NCBI RefSeq assembly: GCF_932526225.1
Contig: NC_064044.1
Location: 2,363,001 to 2,427,000 of the forward strand
DNA length: 64,000 nt
Direction of reading: 5' to 3'
Origin: Nematostella vectensis
Lineage: Eukaryota > Cnidaria > Anthozoa > Actiniaria > Edwardsiidae
Part shown: piece by piece, positions 7,359 through 20,961 of the stretch
Layout: the number at the start of each line of letters is the position of its first letter
Position numbering within the stretch: the first letter of the stretch is position 1
Made by a program: the position numbers and the translations under genes
The notes under the pieces: model-generated
The model's database searches: none
What the model was told of the DNA's origin: nothing
Seen by the model: the letters and a program-made list of their open reading frames with translations, nothing else

Positions 7359-9211
7359 ATTTTATAGAAACTATGTTTATTGACAGTTTGTGGTCATTTT
7401 CTTTGAATTTAAGTCCCCCACATGTACCAAAAGCTCATAAGTCAGTATTAGAGTTTACTAAATTTCATTGTGTCAGGTTCAGAGAGCTATTGAAAGCACT
7501 TACCATGGCACTGCCCCTTTAAATAGCTGTAAAAAAAAAAAGAAGAGAAAATAGCTGGAGGGGGTCTCTGTTGGTTTTCTTTTAGTTTTAGTTTTCTTTT
7601 ATTATTATTTTTTTCTGGGGTGGGGGGGTGGGGGAAGGAGGAATTCAGCTTAAAATTGCCCGTGGTCAATTCAACCAACTAAGCAACTAGTACAAAAGAT
7701 GTTGGTTTTGCAGTCTTTTATTCAATACTTTCAAGGTTATCATGCAATTCTGTAGTTTGACTGGAAATATATACTTTTTTTCTATTCATTTACAGTTCTA
7801 TATGTACAGTGTGACCATAGTCATGATTACAATTATTTATAATAATTTTTACCCACTAACAGAAACCAACTTGACTGCAAAACACTCACTGTAAAGCATA
7901 AGATATTAGGCATTTCTTTCATGTGGCTGTGAGGTTGACCTGTCAACATCTACAGGGGCCACACTCACCTCGGAATCATAGGGGTCCATAAAAGCAAGGT
8001 GTCGCAGAACCTTTCCCTGCCCTCCTTACCCTCTTTCATCAGGAACACCTGTGCAGCCGACACCCTTAGGTGGATGGGGTGCACAGGTGCTTTGGGTGTG
8101 GCCCTGAAGATGGCACAGTGACCACAAGATGTACCAGAATGAAATTGTATATACTGTAAAAACATGTGAGTAGAAAACAGTCAATAGCCATGGAGTTTTT
8201 AGTGTGTTGTACATGTTATACATGTTTTAGGATTTACCTAATTACTTACAGTATTTTTTTTAAATAGAATTTTTTACTTGTATAATATTTTATAGAAACT
8301 ATGTTTATTGACAGTTTGTGGTCATTTTCTTTGAATTTAAGTCCCCCACATGTACCAAAAGCTCATAAGTCAGTATTAGAGTTTACTAAATTTCATTGTG
8401 TCAGGTTCAGAGAGCTATTGAAAGCACTTACCATGGCACTGCCCCTTTAAAGTGCTGTAAAAAAAAAGAAGAGAAAATAGCTGGAGGGGGTCTCTGTTGG
8501 TTTTCTTTTAGTTTTAGTTTTCTTTTATTATTATTTTTTTCTGGGGTGGGGGGGTGGGGGAAGGAGGAATTCAGCTTAAAATTGCCCGTGGTCAATTCAA
8601 CCAACTAAGCAACTAGTACAAAAGATGTTGGTTTTGCAGTCTTTTATTCAATACTTTCAAGGTTATCATGCAATTCTGTAGTTTGACTGGAAATATATAC
8701 TTTTTTTCTATTCATTTACAGTTCTATATGTACAGTGTGACCATAGTCATGATTACAATTATTTATAATAATTTTTACCCACTAACAGAAACCAACTTGA
8801 CTGCAAAACACTCACTGTAAAGCATAAGATATTAGGCATTTCTTTCATGTGGCTGTGAGGTTGACCTGTCAACATCTACAGGGGCCACACTCACCTCGGA
8901 ATCATATGGGTCCATAAAAGCAAGGTGTCGCAGAACCTTTCCCTGCCCTCCCTATCCTCTTTCATCAGGAACACCTGTGCAGCCGACACCCTTAGGTGGA
9001 TGGGGTGCACAGGTGCTTTGGGTGTGGCCCTGAAGATGGCACAGTGACCACAAGATGTACCAGAATGAAATTGTATATACTGTAAAAACATGTGAGTAGA
9101 AAACAGTCAATAGCCATGGAGTTTTTAGTGTGTTGTACATGTCATACATGTTTTAGGATTTACCTAATTACTTACAGTATTTTTTTAAATAGAATTTTTT
9201 ACTTGTATAAT
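7359..9211 (+). repeat. B run, cycle 2: 2 monomers (gamma, omega)
   Basis: Monomers start at 7359 and 8287. The second is omega with ctttaaaGTgctg instead of ctttaaatagctg, and it has two private changes near 8951-8955 (cctccCtaTcctc). Confidence 0.95.
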
Positions 9212-11585
9212 TTAGATGAGTAATACATACTTTTCATAGTATGTTGTAGAACTCGTCTTGTTCATCCTAAATAACAATCAAAATTATGTTTGTTATTATC
9301 TTCGTGCAAAGGAATCTACAGTAGTTTTTTAATCAGATAATTGTTTTTCCTTCAACACTCCCCTGTTATTTCAACAGCTCTCTCTTGAGTTTGCTTGTCT
9401 CAGAAATAGACCTTGTTTGATAAACAAAGACATGTTACCCACTTATTCAATAATAGGTAACAACTGCAATATTGTACTGTATGAAAAGAGTGTCCCTCCC
9501 CCTTCTAATGTTGACATCAGTAAATCTAGCAAGCTCATTTTGCTAGATGTATGATGTATACCAGGCTTGTATCCTCCAGGTCCATTTCCATACTCCGATG
9601 GATGCCATTACGGAATTGATCCGGAGATCCGGAGAAAAATTCACGAGGGGGAGGGCCAGTCAACACTCCTCTCCCCAAAGTCAGACGGTTGTTTGGATGG
9701 TCTGTTTTTTGTTTTTGTTTTTTGTTTTTGTTTTTTTCTTCTTATTTTTTTCCAAAAACTACGCAGGAGTGAGCGGGGTTAAGCTCTACGAAAATAAAAA
9801 TGAATAGAAAAAAAAAAAAGAAAAAAGGGCATTGGCATGGGATCGAACCCGACCTGAAAAACAAAACGGAAACCATACATACGGATTACCCAATCGGTAT
9901 GGCAGCACAAGGCTTTTACGGAAGGCTGTAAAGAACCCGAACGCCCCAAGCACCGATATTTCCGGCGAATATGCTGTACAACACTCTTGCAAGGTATTCC
10001 GACCCACGCATTAATGGGGAGGACAATAACCAGGATCCCAGGCCTGTAATACGGTTACGCCACGCACAGCTCGCTGAGATAGAGGGTGAAAAAATACAGG
10101 TCTATTTGGGCGTCTTCAGTCCCTTGGGGGCTCGCTATGTCGGCGCGTGGCATCGTAACGCACGGGCGCATTGTCCTTTACCGTGTACAGGACATCAAAC
10201 AAGCGAAGAAAGAAAAACGTTTTTTTAGGAACCGTTTTTTTAATAAAAATAAATAGAAATAAATAAAGTGCGATTTGGCGATTCTATTTTTCTTTGTAGA
10301 GCTTATCAAGCTATTCACCGGCCTAAATATTCATTAAAAAACAAAAAAAAAAATGCAATGAAAGACGTAAGGGGGAGAGGTTTGTAAAATTGCATAGAAT
10401 ATGGACAAAATCAGCAATACTGTCTACGCTGACTAAGTATAGCTGTATTTCACTTTAACCCTTTCGTTTCTGGGAACTTTTGAGCAACATTGTAAGAAAA
10501 ACAGACTGAAAAAAGAAACCTCCCCCCCTATTTCAAGTCCAACACTACCAGTTAAGCTAAGCTACCGCTGACCCAAGACGGTATGCCTTGAAGTTTCCAA
10601 CAATGCACTGCGGTGCCTTTTCTTTGTAGCGACGGCACTGCTACAGCCTGTTGCTTATAACAGTTTTGCTTGTAATTTGCTTAAAAATTACAGCTTTTTC
10701 ACATCTGGAGAGTGCCTTAGGACATCATGAAGTCTTTTTGGGCATAATTAATGCTGTGCTCATGGATGTTTGCACGCTGAGGTTGATTCAATGGGATAAT
10801 TCCTTGTCTGGGCTTCACCAAGTGAGAAAGGAATTTTCTGGTGAATGGCCTCATACTCTCCATTGTGGGCCATCTTTGCTACCCAACCTTATTCAAAAAT
10901 TGTTTTCAGGCTTATTCTGGGTTCCTTGGACCTGGAAATGTTTTGTTTGGCTTCGGGGCAAAGAGACTTATAAAAAAACTGTTATGATTCTGGGGGAGGA
11001 GATTGCCCGCCTGTCTGTCAAGGTGTTTCCAAGACTCCCATGATGCAGTGCAGGCATGCAAAATAGGCTAACAATGGTGACTCGCTTCTAATGGAGGTTC
11101 TAGCATTGATTATTGTGACTGATTGCTGTAAAATGGGACCTGACGGAGCGCAATAAAGGTATCTATTGGTGACTTGATCTGTGTTTGCTTGTCTCTATTT
11201 GTAGTTCGGAATTTTGTGTCTTTTTTGGTAAGAAATGTTTCTAAGTTAAAGCATTTTATTACGAATTGCTTGTTGATATTTTGACAAAAGAGTCAATTCT
11301 ATTACATTGCTTAGATGCGCTTTTGCAGGTCGTCTATGCCTTGGATGAATCTATGAGTATCCGGGTCTGGTGATGTTTAGTTTGCATTTTTGACGTTTTG
11401 GAGTTGGGCCTATATTTTACAGGCGTCTCAGGGCGTTATGGCAATGAAAGACTTAAAGGGACAGCGTCATGGTACTGCGCATGTCAGTGTTTATTGTAGG
11501 CTTTTAATCGCCTACAAATAGTTGAACTTTTTAAAAGCTGTCAATACCTTGTTAAAATAATATGCAATATTTTATTGAAAGCAAT
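9212..11585 (+). repeat. A module, copy 3 (type I)
   Basis: This copy is 2,374 bp with a 12-base A run. It has a private G to A change in the CpG-rich part (gacccAcgcat at about 10006, elsewhere gacccgcgcat), consistent with decay of a CpG. Otherwise it matches copy 2 at the sites compared. Confidence 0.95.
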
Positions 11586-13439
11586 ATTTTATAGAAACTA
11601 TGTTTATTGACAGTTTGTGGTCATTTTCTTTGAATTTAAGTCCCCCACATGTACCAAAAGCTCATAAGTCAGTATTAGAGTTTACTAAATTTCATTGTGT
11701 CAGGTTCAGAGAGCTATTGAAAGCACTTACCATGGCACTGCCCCTTTAAATAGCTGTAAAAAAAAAAAGAAGAGAAAATAGCTGGAGGGGGTCTCTGTTG
11801 GTTTTCTTTTAGTTTTAGTTTTCTTTTATTATTATTTTTTTCTGGGGTGGGGGGGTGGGGGAAGGAGGAATTCAGCTTAAAATTGCCCGTGGTCAATTCA
11901 ACCAACTAAGCAACTAGTACAAAAGATGTTGGTTTTGCAGTCTTTTATTCAATACTTTCAAGGTTATCATGCAATTCTGTAGTTTGACTGGAAATATATA
12001 CTTTTTTTCTATTCATTTACAGTTCTATATGTACAGTGTGACCATAGTCATGATTACAATTATTTATAATAATTTTTACCCACTAACAGAAACCAACTTG
12101 ACTGCAAAACACTCACTGTAAAGCATAAGATATTAGGCATTTCTTTCATGTGGCTGTGAGGTTGACCTGTCAACATCTACAGGGGCCACACTCACCTCGG
12201 AATCATAGGGGTCCATAAAAGCAAGGTGTCGCAGAACCTTTCCCTGCCCTCCTTACCCTCTTTCATCAGGAACACCTGTGCAGCCGACACCCTTAGGTGG
12301 ATGGGGTGCACAGGTGCTTTGGGTGTGGCCCTGAAGATGGCACAGTGACCACAAGATGTACCAGAATGAAATTGTATATACTGTAAAAACATGTGAGTAG
12401 AAAACAGTCAATAGCCATGGAGTTTTTAGTGTGTTGTACATGTTATACATGTTTTAGGATTTACCTAATTACTTACAGTATTTTTTTTAAATAGAATTTT
12501 TTACTTGTATAATATTTTATAGAAACTATGTTTATTGACAGTTTGTGGTCATTTTCTTTGAATTTAAGTCCCCCACATGTACCAAAAGCTCATAAGTCAG
12601 TATTAGAGTTTACTAAATTTCATTGTGTCAGGTTCAGAGAGCTATTGAAAGCACTTACCATGGCACTGCCCCTTTAAAGTGCTGTAAAAAAAAAGAAGAG
12701 AAAATAGCTGGAGGGGGTCTCTGTTGGTTTTCTTTTAGTTTTAGTTTTCTTTTATTATTATTTTTTTTCTGGGGTGGGGGGGTGGGGGAAGGAGGAATTC
12801 AGCTTAAAATTGCCCGTGGTCAATTCAACCAACTAAGCAACTAGTACAAAAGATGTTGGTTTTGCAGTCTTTGATTCAATACTTTCAAGGTTATCATGCA
12901 ATTCTGTAGTTTGACTGGAAATATATACTTTTTTTCTATTCATTTACAGTTCTATATGTACAGTGTGACCATAGTCATGATTACAATTATTTATAATAAT
13001 TTTTACCCACTAACAGAAACCAACTTGACTGCAAAACACTCACTGTAAAGCATAAGATATTAGGCATTTCTTTCATGTGGCTGTGAGGTTGACCTGTCAA
13101 CATCTACAGGGGCCACACTCACCTCGGAATCATATGGGTCCATAAAAGCAAGGTGTCGCAGAACCTTTCCCTGCCCTCCTTACCCTCTTTCATCAGGAAC
13201 ACCTGTGCAGCCGACACCCTTAGGTGGATGGGGTGCACAGGTGCTTTGGGTGTGGCCCTGAAGATGGCACAGTGACCACAAGATGTACCAGAATGAAATT
13301 GTATATACTGTAAAAACATGTGAGTAGAAAACAGTCAATAGCCATGGAGTTTTTAGTGTGTTGTACATGTCATACATGTTTTAGGATTTACCTAATTACT
13401 TACAGTATTTTTTTAAATAGAATTTTTTACTTGTATAAT
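11586..13439 (+). repeat. B run, cycle 3: 2 monomers (gamma, omega)
   Basis: Monomers start at 11586 and 12514. The omega monomer has the GTgctg form and also ctttGattc in place of cttttattc, which turns a minus-strand AATAAA into AATCAA. Confidence 0.95.
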
Positions 13440-15812
13440 TTAGATGAGTAATACATACTTTTCATAGTATGTTGTAGAACTCGTCTTGTTCATCCTAAAT
13501 AACAATCAAAATTATGTTTGTTATTATCTTCGTGCAAAGGAATCTACAGTAGTTTTTTAATCAGATAATTGTTTTTCCTTCAACACTCCCCTGTTATTTC
13601 AACAGCTCTCTCTTGAGTTTGCTTGTCTCAGAAATAGACCTTGTTTGATAAACAAAGACATGTTACCCACTTATTCAATAATAGGTAACAACTGCAATAT
13701 TGTACTGTATGAAAAGAGTGTCCCTCCCCCTTCTAATGTTGACATCAGTAAATCTAGCAAGCTCATTTTGCTAGATGTATGATGTATACCAGGCTTGTAT
13801 CCTCCAGGTCCATTTCCATACTCCGATGGATGCCATTACGGAATTGATCCGGAGATCCGGAGAAAAATTCACGAGGGGGAGGGCCAGTCAACACTCCTCT
13901 CCCCAAAGTCAGACGGTTGTTTGGATGGTCTGTTTTTTGTTTTTGTTTTTTGTTTTTGTTTTTTTCTTCTTATTTTTTTCCAAAAACTACGCAGGAGTGA
14001 GCGGGGTTAAGCTCTACGAAAATAAAAATGAATAGAAAAAAAAAAAAGAAAAAAGGGCATTGGCATGGGATCGAACCCGACCTGAAAAACAAAACGGAAA
14101 CCATACATACGGATTACCCAATCGGTATGGCAGCACAAGGCTTTTACGGAAGGCTGTAAAGAACCCGAACGCCCCAAGCACCGATATTTCCGGCGAATAT
14201 GCTGTACAACACTCTTGCAAGGTATTCCGACCCGCGCATTAATGGGGAGGACAATAACCAGGATCCCAGGCCTGTAATACGGTTACGCCACGCACAGCTC
14301 GCTGAGATAGAGGGTGAAAAAATACAGGTCTATTTGGGCGTCTTCAGTCCCTTGGGGGCTCGCTATGTCGGCGCGTGGCATCGTAACGCACGGGCGCATT
14401 GTCCTTTACCGTGTACAGGACATCAAACAAGCGAAGAAAGAAAAACGTTTTTTTAGGAACCGTTTTTTTAATAAAAATAAATAGAAATAAATAAAGTGCG
14501 ATTTGGCGATTCTATTTTTCTTTGTAGAGCTTATCAAGCTATTCACCGGCCTAAATATTCATTAAAAAACAAAAAAAAAATGCAATGAAAGACGTAAGGG
14601 GGAGAGGTTTGTAAAATTGCATAGAATATGGACAAAATCAGCAATACTGTCTACGCTGACTAAGTATAGCTGTATTTCACTTTAACCCTTTCGCTTCTGG
14701 GAACTTTTGAGCAACATTGTAAGAAAAACAGACTGAAAAAAGAAACCTCCCCCCCTATTTCAAGTCCAACACTACCAGTTAAGCTAAGCTACCGCTGACC
14801 CAAGACGGTATGCCTTGAAGTTTCCAACAATGCACTGCGGTGCCTTTTCTTTGTAGCGACGGCACTGCTACAGCCTGTTGCTTATAACAGTTTTGCTTGT
14901 AATTTGCTTAAAAATTACAGCTTTTTCACATCTGGAGAGTGCCTTAGGACATCATGAAGTCTTTTTGGGCATAATTAATGCTGTGCTCATGGATGTTTGC
15001 ACGCTGAGGTTGATTCAATGGGATAATTCCTTGTCTGGGCTTCACCAAGTGAGAAAGGAATTTTCTGGTGAATGGCCTCATACTCTCCATTGTGGGCCAT
15101 CTTTGCTACCCAACCTTATTCAAAAATTGTTTTCAGGCTTATTCTGGGTTCCTTGGACCTGGAAATGTTTTGTTTGGCTTCGGGGCAAAGAGACTTATAA
15201 AAAAACTGTTATGATTCTGGGGGAGGAGATTGCCCGCCTGTCTGTCAAGGTGTTTCCAAGACTCCCATGATGCAGTGCAGGCATGCAAAATAGGCTAACA
15301 ATGGTGACTCGCTTCTAATGGAGGTTCTAGCATTGATTATTGTGACTGATTGCTGTAAAATGGGACCTGACGGAGCGCAATAAAGGTATCTATTGGTGAC
15401 TTGATCTGTGTTTGCTTGTCTCTATTTGTAGTTCGGAATTTTGTGTCTTTTTTGGTAAGAAATGTTTCTAAGTTAAAGCATTTTATTACGAATTGCTTGT
15501 TGATATTTTGACAAAAGAGTCAATTCTATTACATTGCTTAGATGCGCTTTTGCAGGTCGTCTATGCCTTGGATGAATCTATGAGTATCCGGGTCTGGTGA
15601 TGTTTAGTTTGCATTTTTGACGTTTTGGAGTTGGGCCTATATTTTACAGGCGTCTCAGGGCGTTATGGCAATGAAAGACTTAAAGGGACAGCGTCATGGT
15701 ACTGCGCATGTCAGTGTTTATTGTAGGCTTTTAATCGCCTACAAATAGTTGAACTTTTTAAAAGCTGTCAATACCTTGTTAAAATAATATGCAATATTTT
15801 ATTGAAAGCAAT
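13440..15812 (+). repeat. A module, copy 4 (type I with one type II base)
   Basis: This copy is 2,373 bp with a 12-base A run. It is type I everywhere compared except C at 14694 (cgCttctgg), which is otherwise the type II base seen in copies 9, 10, 12 and 13. It looks like a short gene-conversion patch or an ancestral variant. It heads the shortest cycle, with a single B. Confidence 0.95.
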
Positions 15813-16738
15813 ATTTTATAGAAACTATGTTTATTGACAGTTTGTGGTCATTTTCTTTGAATTTAAGTCCCCCACATGTACCAAAAGCTCATAAGTCAGT
15901 ATTAGAGTTTACTAAATTTCATTGTGTCAGGTTCAGAGAGCTATTGAAAGCACTTACCATGGCACTGCCCCTTTAAAGTGCTGTAAAAAAAAAGAAGAGA
16001 AAATAGCTGGAGGGGGTCTCTGTTGGTTTTCTTTTAGTTTTAGTTTTCTTTTATTATTATTTTTTTTCTGGGGTGGGGGGGTGGGGGAAGGAGGAATTCA
16101 GCTTAAAATTGCCCGTGGTCAATTCAACCAACTAAGCAACTAGTACAAAAGATGTTGGTTTTGCAGTCTTTGATTCAATACTTTCAAGGTTATCATGCAA
16201 TTCTGTAGTTTGACTGGAAATATATACTTTTTTTCTATTCATTTACAGTTCTATATGTACAGTGTGACCATAGTCATGATTACAATTATTTATAATAATT
16301 TTTACCCACTAACAGAAACCAACTTGACTGCAAAACACTCACTGTAAAGCATAAGATATTAGGCATTTCTTTCATGTGGCTGTGAGGTTGACCTGTCAAC
16401 ATCTACAGGGGCCACACTCACCTCGGAATCATATGGGTCCATAAAAGCAAGGTGTCGCAGAACCTTTCCCTGCCCTCCTTACCCTCTTTCATCAGGAACA
16501 CCTGTGCAGCCGACACCCTTAGGTGGATGGGGTGCACAGGTGCTTTGGGTGTGGCCCTGAAGATGGCACAGTGACCACAAGATGTACCAGAATGAAATTG
16601 TATATACTGTAAAAACATGTGAGTAGAAAACAGTCAATAGCCATGGAGTTTTTAGTGTGTTGTACATGTCATACATGTTTTAGGATTTACCTAATTACTT
16701 ACAGTATTTTTTTAAATAGAATTTTTTACTTGTATAAT
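15813..16738 (+). repeat. B run, cycle 4: 1 monomer (omega)
   Basis: This is the only cycle with a single B. The monomer is omega with GTgctg and ctttGattc, matching the last monomer of cycle 3. Loss of a leading gamma or alpha monomer by unequal exchange is the simplest reading. Confidence 0.95.
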
Positions 16739-19109
16739 TTAGATGAGTAATACATACTTTTCATAGTATGTTGTAGAACTCGTCTTGTTCATCCTAAATA
16801 ACAATCAAAATTATGTTTGTTATTATCTTCGTGCAAAGGAATCTACAGTAGTTTTTTAATCAGATAATTGTTTTTCCTTCAACACTCCCCTGTTATTTCA
16901 ACAGCTCTCTCTTGAGTTTGCTTGTCTCAGAAATAGACCTTGTTTGATAAACAAAGACATGTTACCCACTTATTCAATAATAGGTAACAACTGCAATATT
17001 GTACTGTATGAAAAGAGTGTCCCTCCCCCTTCTAATGTTGACATCAGTAAATCTAGCAAGCTCATTTTGCTAGATGTATGATGTATACCAGGCTTGTATC
17101 CTCCAGGTCCATTTCCATACTCCGATGGATGCCATTACGGAATTGATCCGGAGATCCGGAGAAAAATTCACGAGGGGGAGGGCCAGTCAACACTCCTCTC
17201 CCCAAAGTCAGACGGTTGTTTGGATGGTCTGTTTTTTGTTTTTGTTTTTTGTTTTTGTTTTTTTCTTCTTATTTTTTTCCAAAAACTACGCAGGAGTGAG
17301 CGGGGTTAAGCTCTACGAAAATAAAAATGAATAGAAAAAAAAAAGAAAAAAGGGCATTGGCATGGGATCGAACCCGACCTGAAAAACAAAACGGAAACCA
17401 TACATACGGATTACCCAATCGGTATGGCAGCACAAGGCTTTTACGGAAGGCTGTAAAGAACCCGAACGCCCCAAGCACCGATATTTCCGGCGAATATGCT
17501 GTACAACACTCTTGCAAGGTATTCCGACCCGCGCATTAATGGGGAGGACAATAACCAGGATCCCAGGCCTGTAATACGGTTACGCCACGCACAGCTCGCT
17601 GAGATAGAGGGTGAAAAAATACAGGTCTATTTGGGCGTCTTCAGTCCCTTGGGGGCTCGCTATGTCGGCGCGTGGCATCGTAACGCACGGGCGCATTGTC
17701 CTTTACCGTGTACAGGACATCAAACAAGCGAAGAAAGAAAAACGTTTTTTTAGGAACCGTTTTTTTAATAAAAATAAATAGAAATAAATAAAGTGCGATT
17801 TGGCGATTCTATTTTTCTTTGTAGAGCTTATCAAGCTATTCACCGGCCTAAATATTCATTAAAAAACAAAAAAAAAATGCAATGAAAGACGTAAGGGGGA
17901 GAGGTTTGTAAAATTGCATAGAATATGGACAAAATCAGCAATACTGTCTACGCTGACTAAGTATAGCTGTATTTCACTTTAACCCTTTCGTTTCTGGGAA
18001 CTTTTGAGCAACATTGTAAGAAAAACAGACTGAAAAAAGAAACCTCCCCCCCTATTTCAAGTCCAACACTACCAGTTAAGCTAAGCTACCGCTGACCCAA
18101 GACGGTATGCCTTGAAGTTTCCAACAATGCACTGCGGTGCCTTTTCTTTGTAGCGACGGCACTGCTACAGCCTGTTGCTTATAACAGTTTTGCTTGTAAT
18201 TTGCTTAAAAATTACAGCTTTTTCACATCTGGAGAGTGCCTTAGGACATCATGAAGTCTTTTTGGGCATAATTAATGCTGTGCTCATGGATGTTTGCACG
18301 CTGAGGTTGATTCAATGGGATAATTCCTTGTCTGGGCTTCACCAAGTGAGAAAGGAATTTTCTGGTGAATGGCCTCATACTCTCCATTGTGGGCCATCTT
18401 TGCTACCCAACCTTATTCAAAAATTGTTTTCAGGCTTATTCTGGGTTCCTTGGACCTGGAAATGTTTTGTTTGGCTTCGGGGCAAAGAGACTTATAAAAA
18501 AACTGTTATGATTCTGGGGGAGGAGATTGCCCGCCTGTCTGTCAAGGTGTTTCCAAGACTCCCATGATGCAGTGCAGGCATGCAAAATAGGCTAACAATG
18601 GTGACTCGCTTCTAATGGAGGTTCTAGCATTGATTATTGTGACTGATTGCTGTAAAATGGGACCTGACGGAGCGCAATAAAGGTATCTATTGGTGACTTG
18701 ATCTGTGTTTGCTTGTCTCTATTTGTAGTTCGGAATTTTGTGTCTTTTTTGGTAAGAAATGTTTCTAAGTTAAAGCATTTTATTACGAATTGCTTGTTGA
18801 TATTTTGACAAAAGAGTCAATTCTATTACATTGCTTAGATGCGCTTTTGCAGGTCGTCTATGCCTTGGATGAATCTATGAGTATCCGGGTCTGGTGATGT
18901 TTAGTTTGCATTTTTGACGTTTTGGAGTTGGGCCTATATTTTACAGGCGTCTCAGGGCGTTATGGCAATGAAAGACTTAAAGGGACAGCGTCATGGTACT
19001 GCGCATGTCAGTGTTTATTGTAGGCTTTTAATCGCCTACAAATAGTTGAACTTTTTAAAAGCTGTCAATACCTTGTTAAAATAATATGCAATATTTTATT
19101 GAAAGCAAT
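16739..19109 (+). repeat. A module, copy 5 (type I, short A run)
   Basis: This copy is 2,371 bp. Its A run has 10 bases, shared only with copies 6 and 7. Copies 5 and 6 lead cycles of the same length (4,223 bp) with the same B subtypes, which suggests a recent whole-cycle duplication. Confidence 0.95.
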
Positions 19110-20961
19110 ATTTTATAGAAACTATGTTTATTGACAGTTTGTGGTCATTTTCTTTGAATTTAAGTCCCCCACATGTACCAAAAGCTCATAAGTCAGTATT
19201 AGAGTTTACTAAATTTCATTGTGTCAGGTTCAGAGAGCTATTGAAAGCACTTACCATGGCACTGCCCCTTTAAATAGCTGTAAAAAAAAAGAAGAGAAAA
19301 TAGCTGGAGGGGGTCTCTGTTGGTTTTCTTTTAGTTTTAGTTTTCTTTTATTATTTTTTTTTTCTGGGGTGGGGGGGTGGGGGAAGGAGGAATTCAGCTT
19401 AAAATTGCCCATGGTCAATTCAACCAACTAAGCAACTAGTACAAAAGATGTTGGTTTTGCAGTCTTTTATTCAATACTTTCAAGGTTATCATGCAATTCT
19501 GTAGTTTGACTGGAAATATATACTTTTTTTCTATTCATTTACAGTTCTATATGTACAGTGTGACCATAGTCATGATTACAATTATTTATAATAATTTTTA
19601 CCCACTAACAGAAACCAACTTGACTGCAAAACACTCACTGTAAAGCATAAGATATTAGGCATTTCTTTCATGTGGCTGTGAGGTTGACCTGTCAACATCT
19701 ACAGGGGCCACACTCACCTCGGAATCATAGGGGTCCATAAAAGCAAGGTGTCGCAGAACCTTTCCCTGCCCTCCTTACCCTCTTTCATCAGGAACACCTG
19801 TGCAGCCGACACCCTTAGGTGGATGGGGTGCACAGGTGCTTTGGGTGTGGCCCTGAAGATGGCACAGTGACCACAAGATGTACCAGAATGAAATTGTATA
19901 TACTGTAAAAACATGTGAGTAGAAAACAGTCAATAGCCATGGAGTTTTTAGTGTGTTGTACATGTTATACATGTTTTAGGATTTACCTAATTACTTACAG
20001 TATTTTTTTTAAATAGAATTTTTTACTTGTATAATATTTTATAGAAACTATGTTTATTGACAGTTTGTGGTCATTTTCTTTGAATTTAAGTCCCCCACAT
20101 GTACCAAAAGCTCATAAGTCAGTATTAGAGTTTACTAAATTTCATTGTGTCAGGTTCAGAGAGCTATTGAAAGCACTTACCATGGCACTGCCCCTTTAAA
20201 GTGCTGTAAAAAAAAAGAAGAGAAAATAGCTGGAGGGGGTCTCTGTTGGTTTTCTTTTAGTTTTAGTTTTCTTTTATTATTATTTTTTTTCTGGGGTGGG
20301 GGGGTGGGGGAAGGAGGAATTCAGCTTAAAATTGCCCGTGGTCAATTCAACCAACTAAGCAACTAGTACAAAAGATGTTGGTTTTGCAGTCTTTGATTCA
20401 ATACTTTCAAGGTTATCATGCAATTCTGTAGTTTGACTGGAAATATATACTTTTTTTCTATTCATTTACAGTTCTATATGTACAGTGTGACCATAGTCAT
20501 GATTACAATTATTTATAATAATTTTTACCCACTAACAGAAACCAACTTGACTGCAAAACACTCACTGTAAAGCATAAGATATTAGGCATTTCTTTCATGT
20601 GGCTGTGAGGTTGACCTGTCAACATCTACAGGGGCCACACTCACCTCGGAATCATATGGGTCCATAAAAGCAAGGTGTCGCAGAACCTTTCCCTGCCCTC
20701 CTTACCCTCTTTCATCAGGAACACCTGTGCAGCCGACACCCTTAGGTGGATGGGGTGCACAGGTGCTTTGGGTGTGGCCCTGAAGATGGCACAGTGACCA
20801 CAAGATGTACCAGAATGAAATTGTATATACTGTAAAAACATGTGAGTAGAAAACAGTCAATAGCCATGGAGTTTTTAGTGTGTTGTACATGTCATACATG
20901 TTTTAGGATTTACCTAATTACTTACAGTATTTTTTTAAATAGAATTTTTTACTTGTATAAT
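19110..20961 (+). repeat. B run, cycle 5: 2 monomers (alpha, omega)
   Basis: Monomers start at 19110 and 20036. The first is alpha on its left side but ends with tttacCtaatt, a gamma/omega base, so it is mosaic. The second is omega with GTgctg and ctttGattc. Confidence 0.95.
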
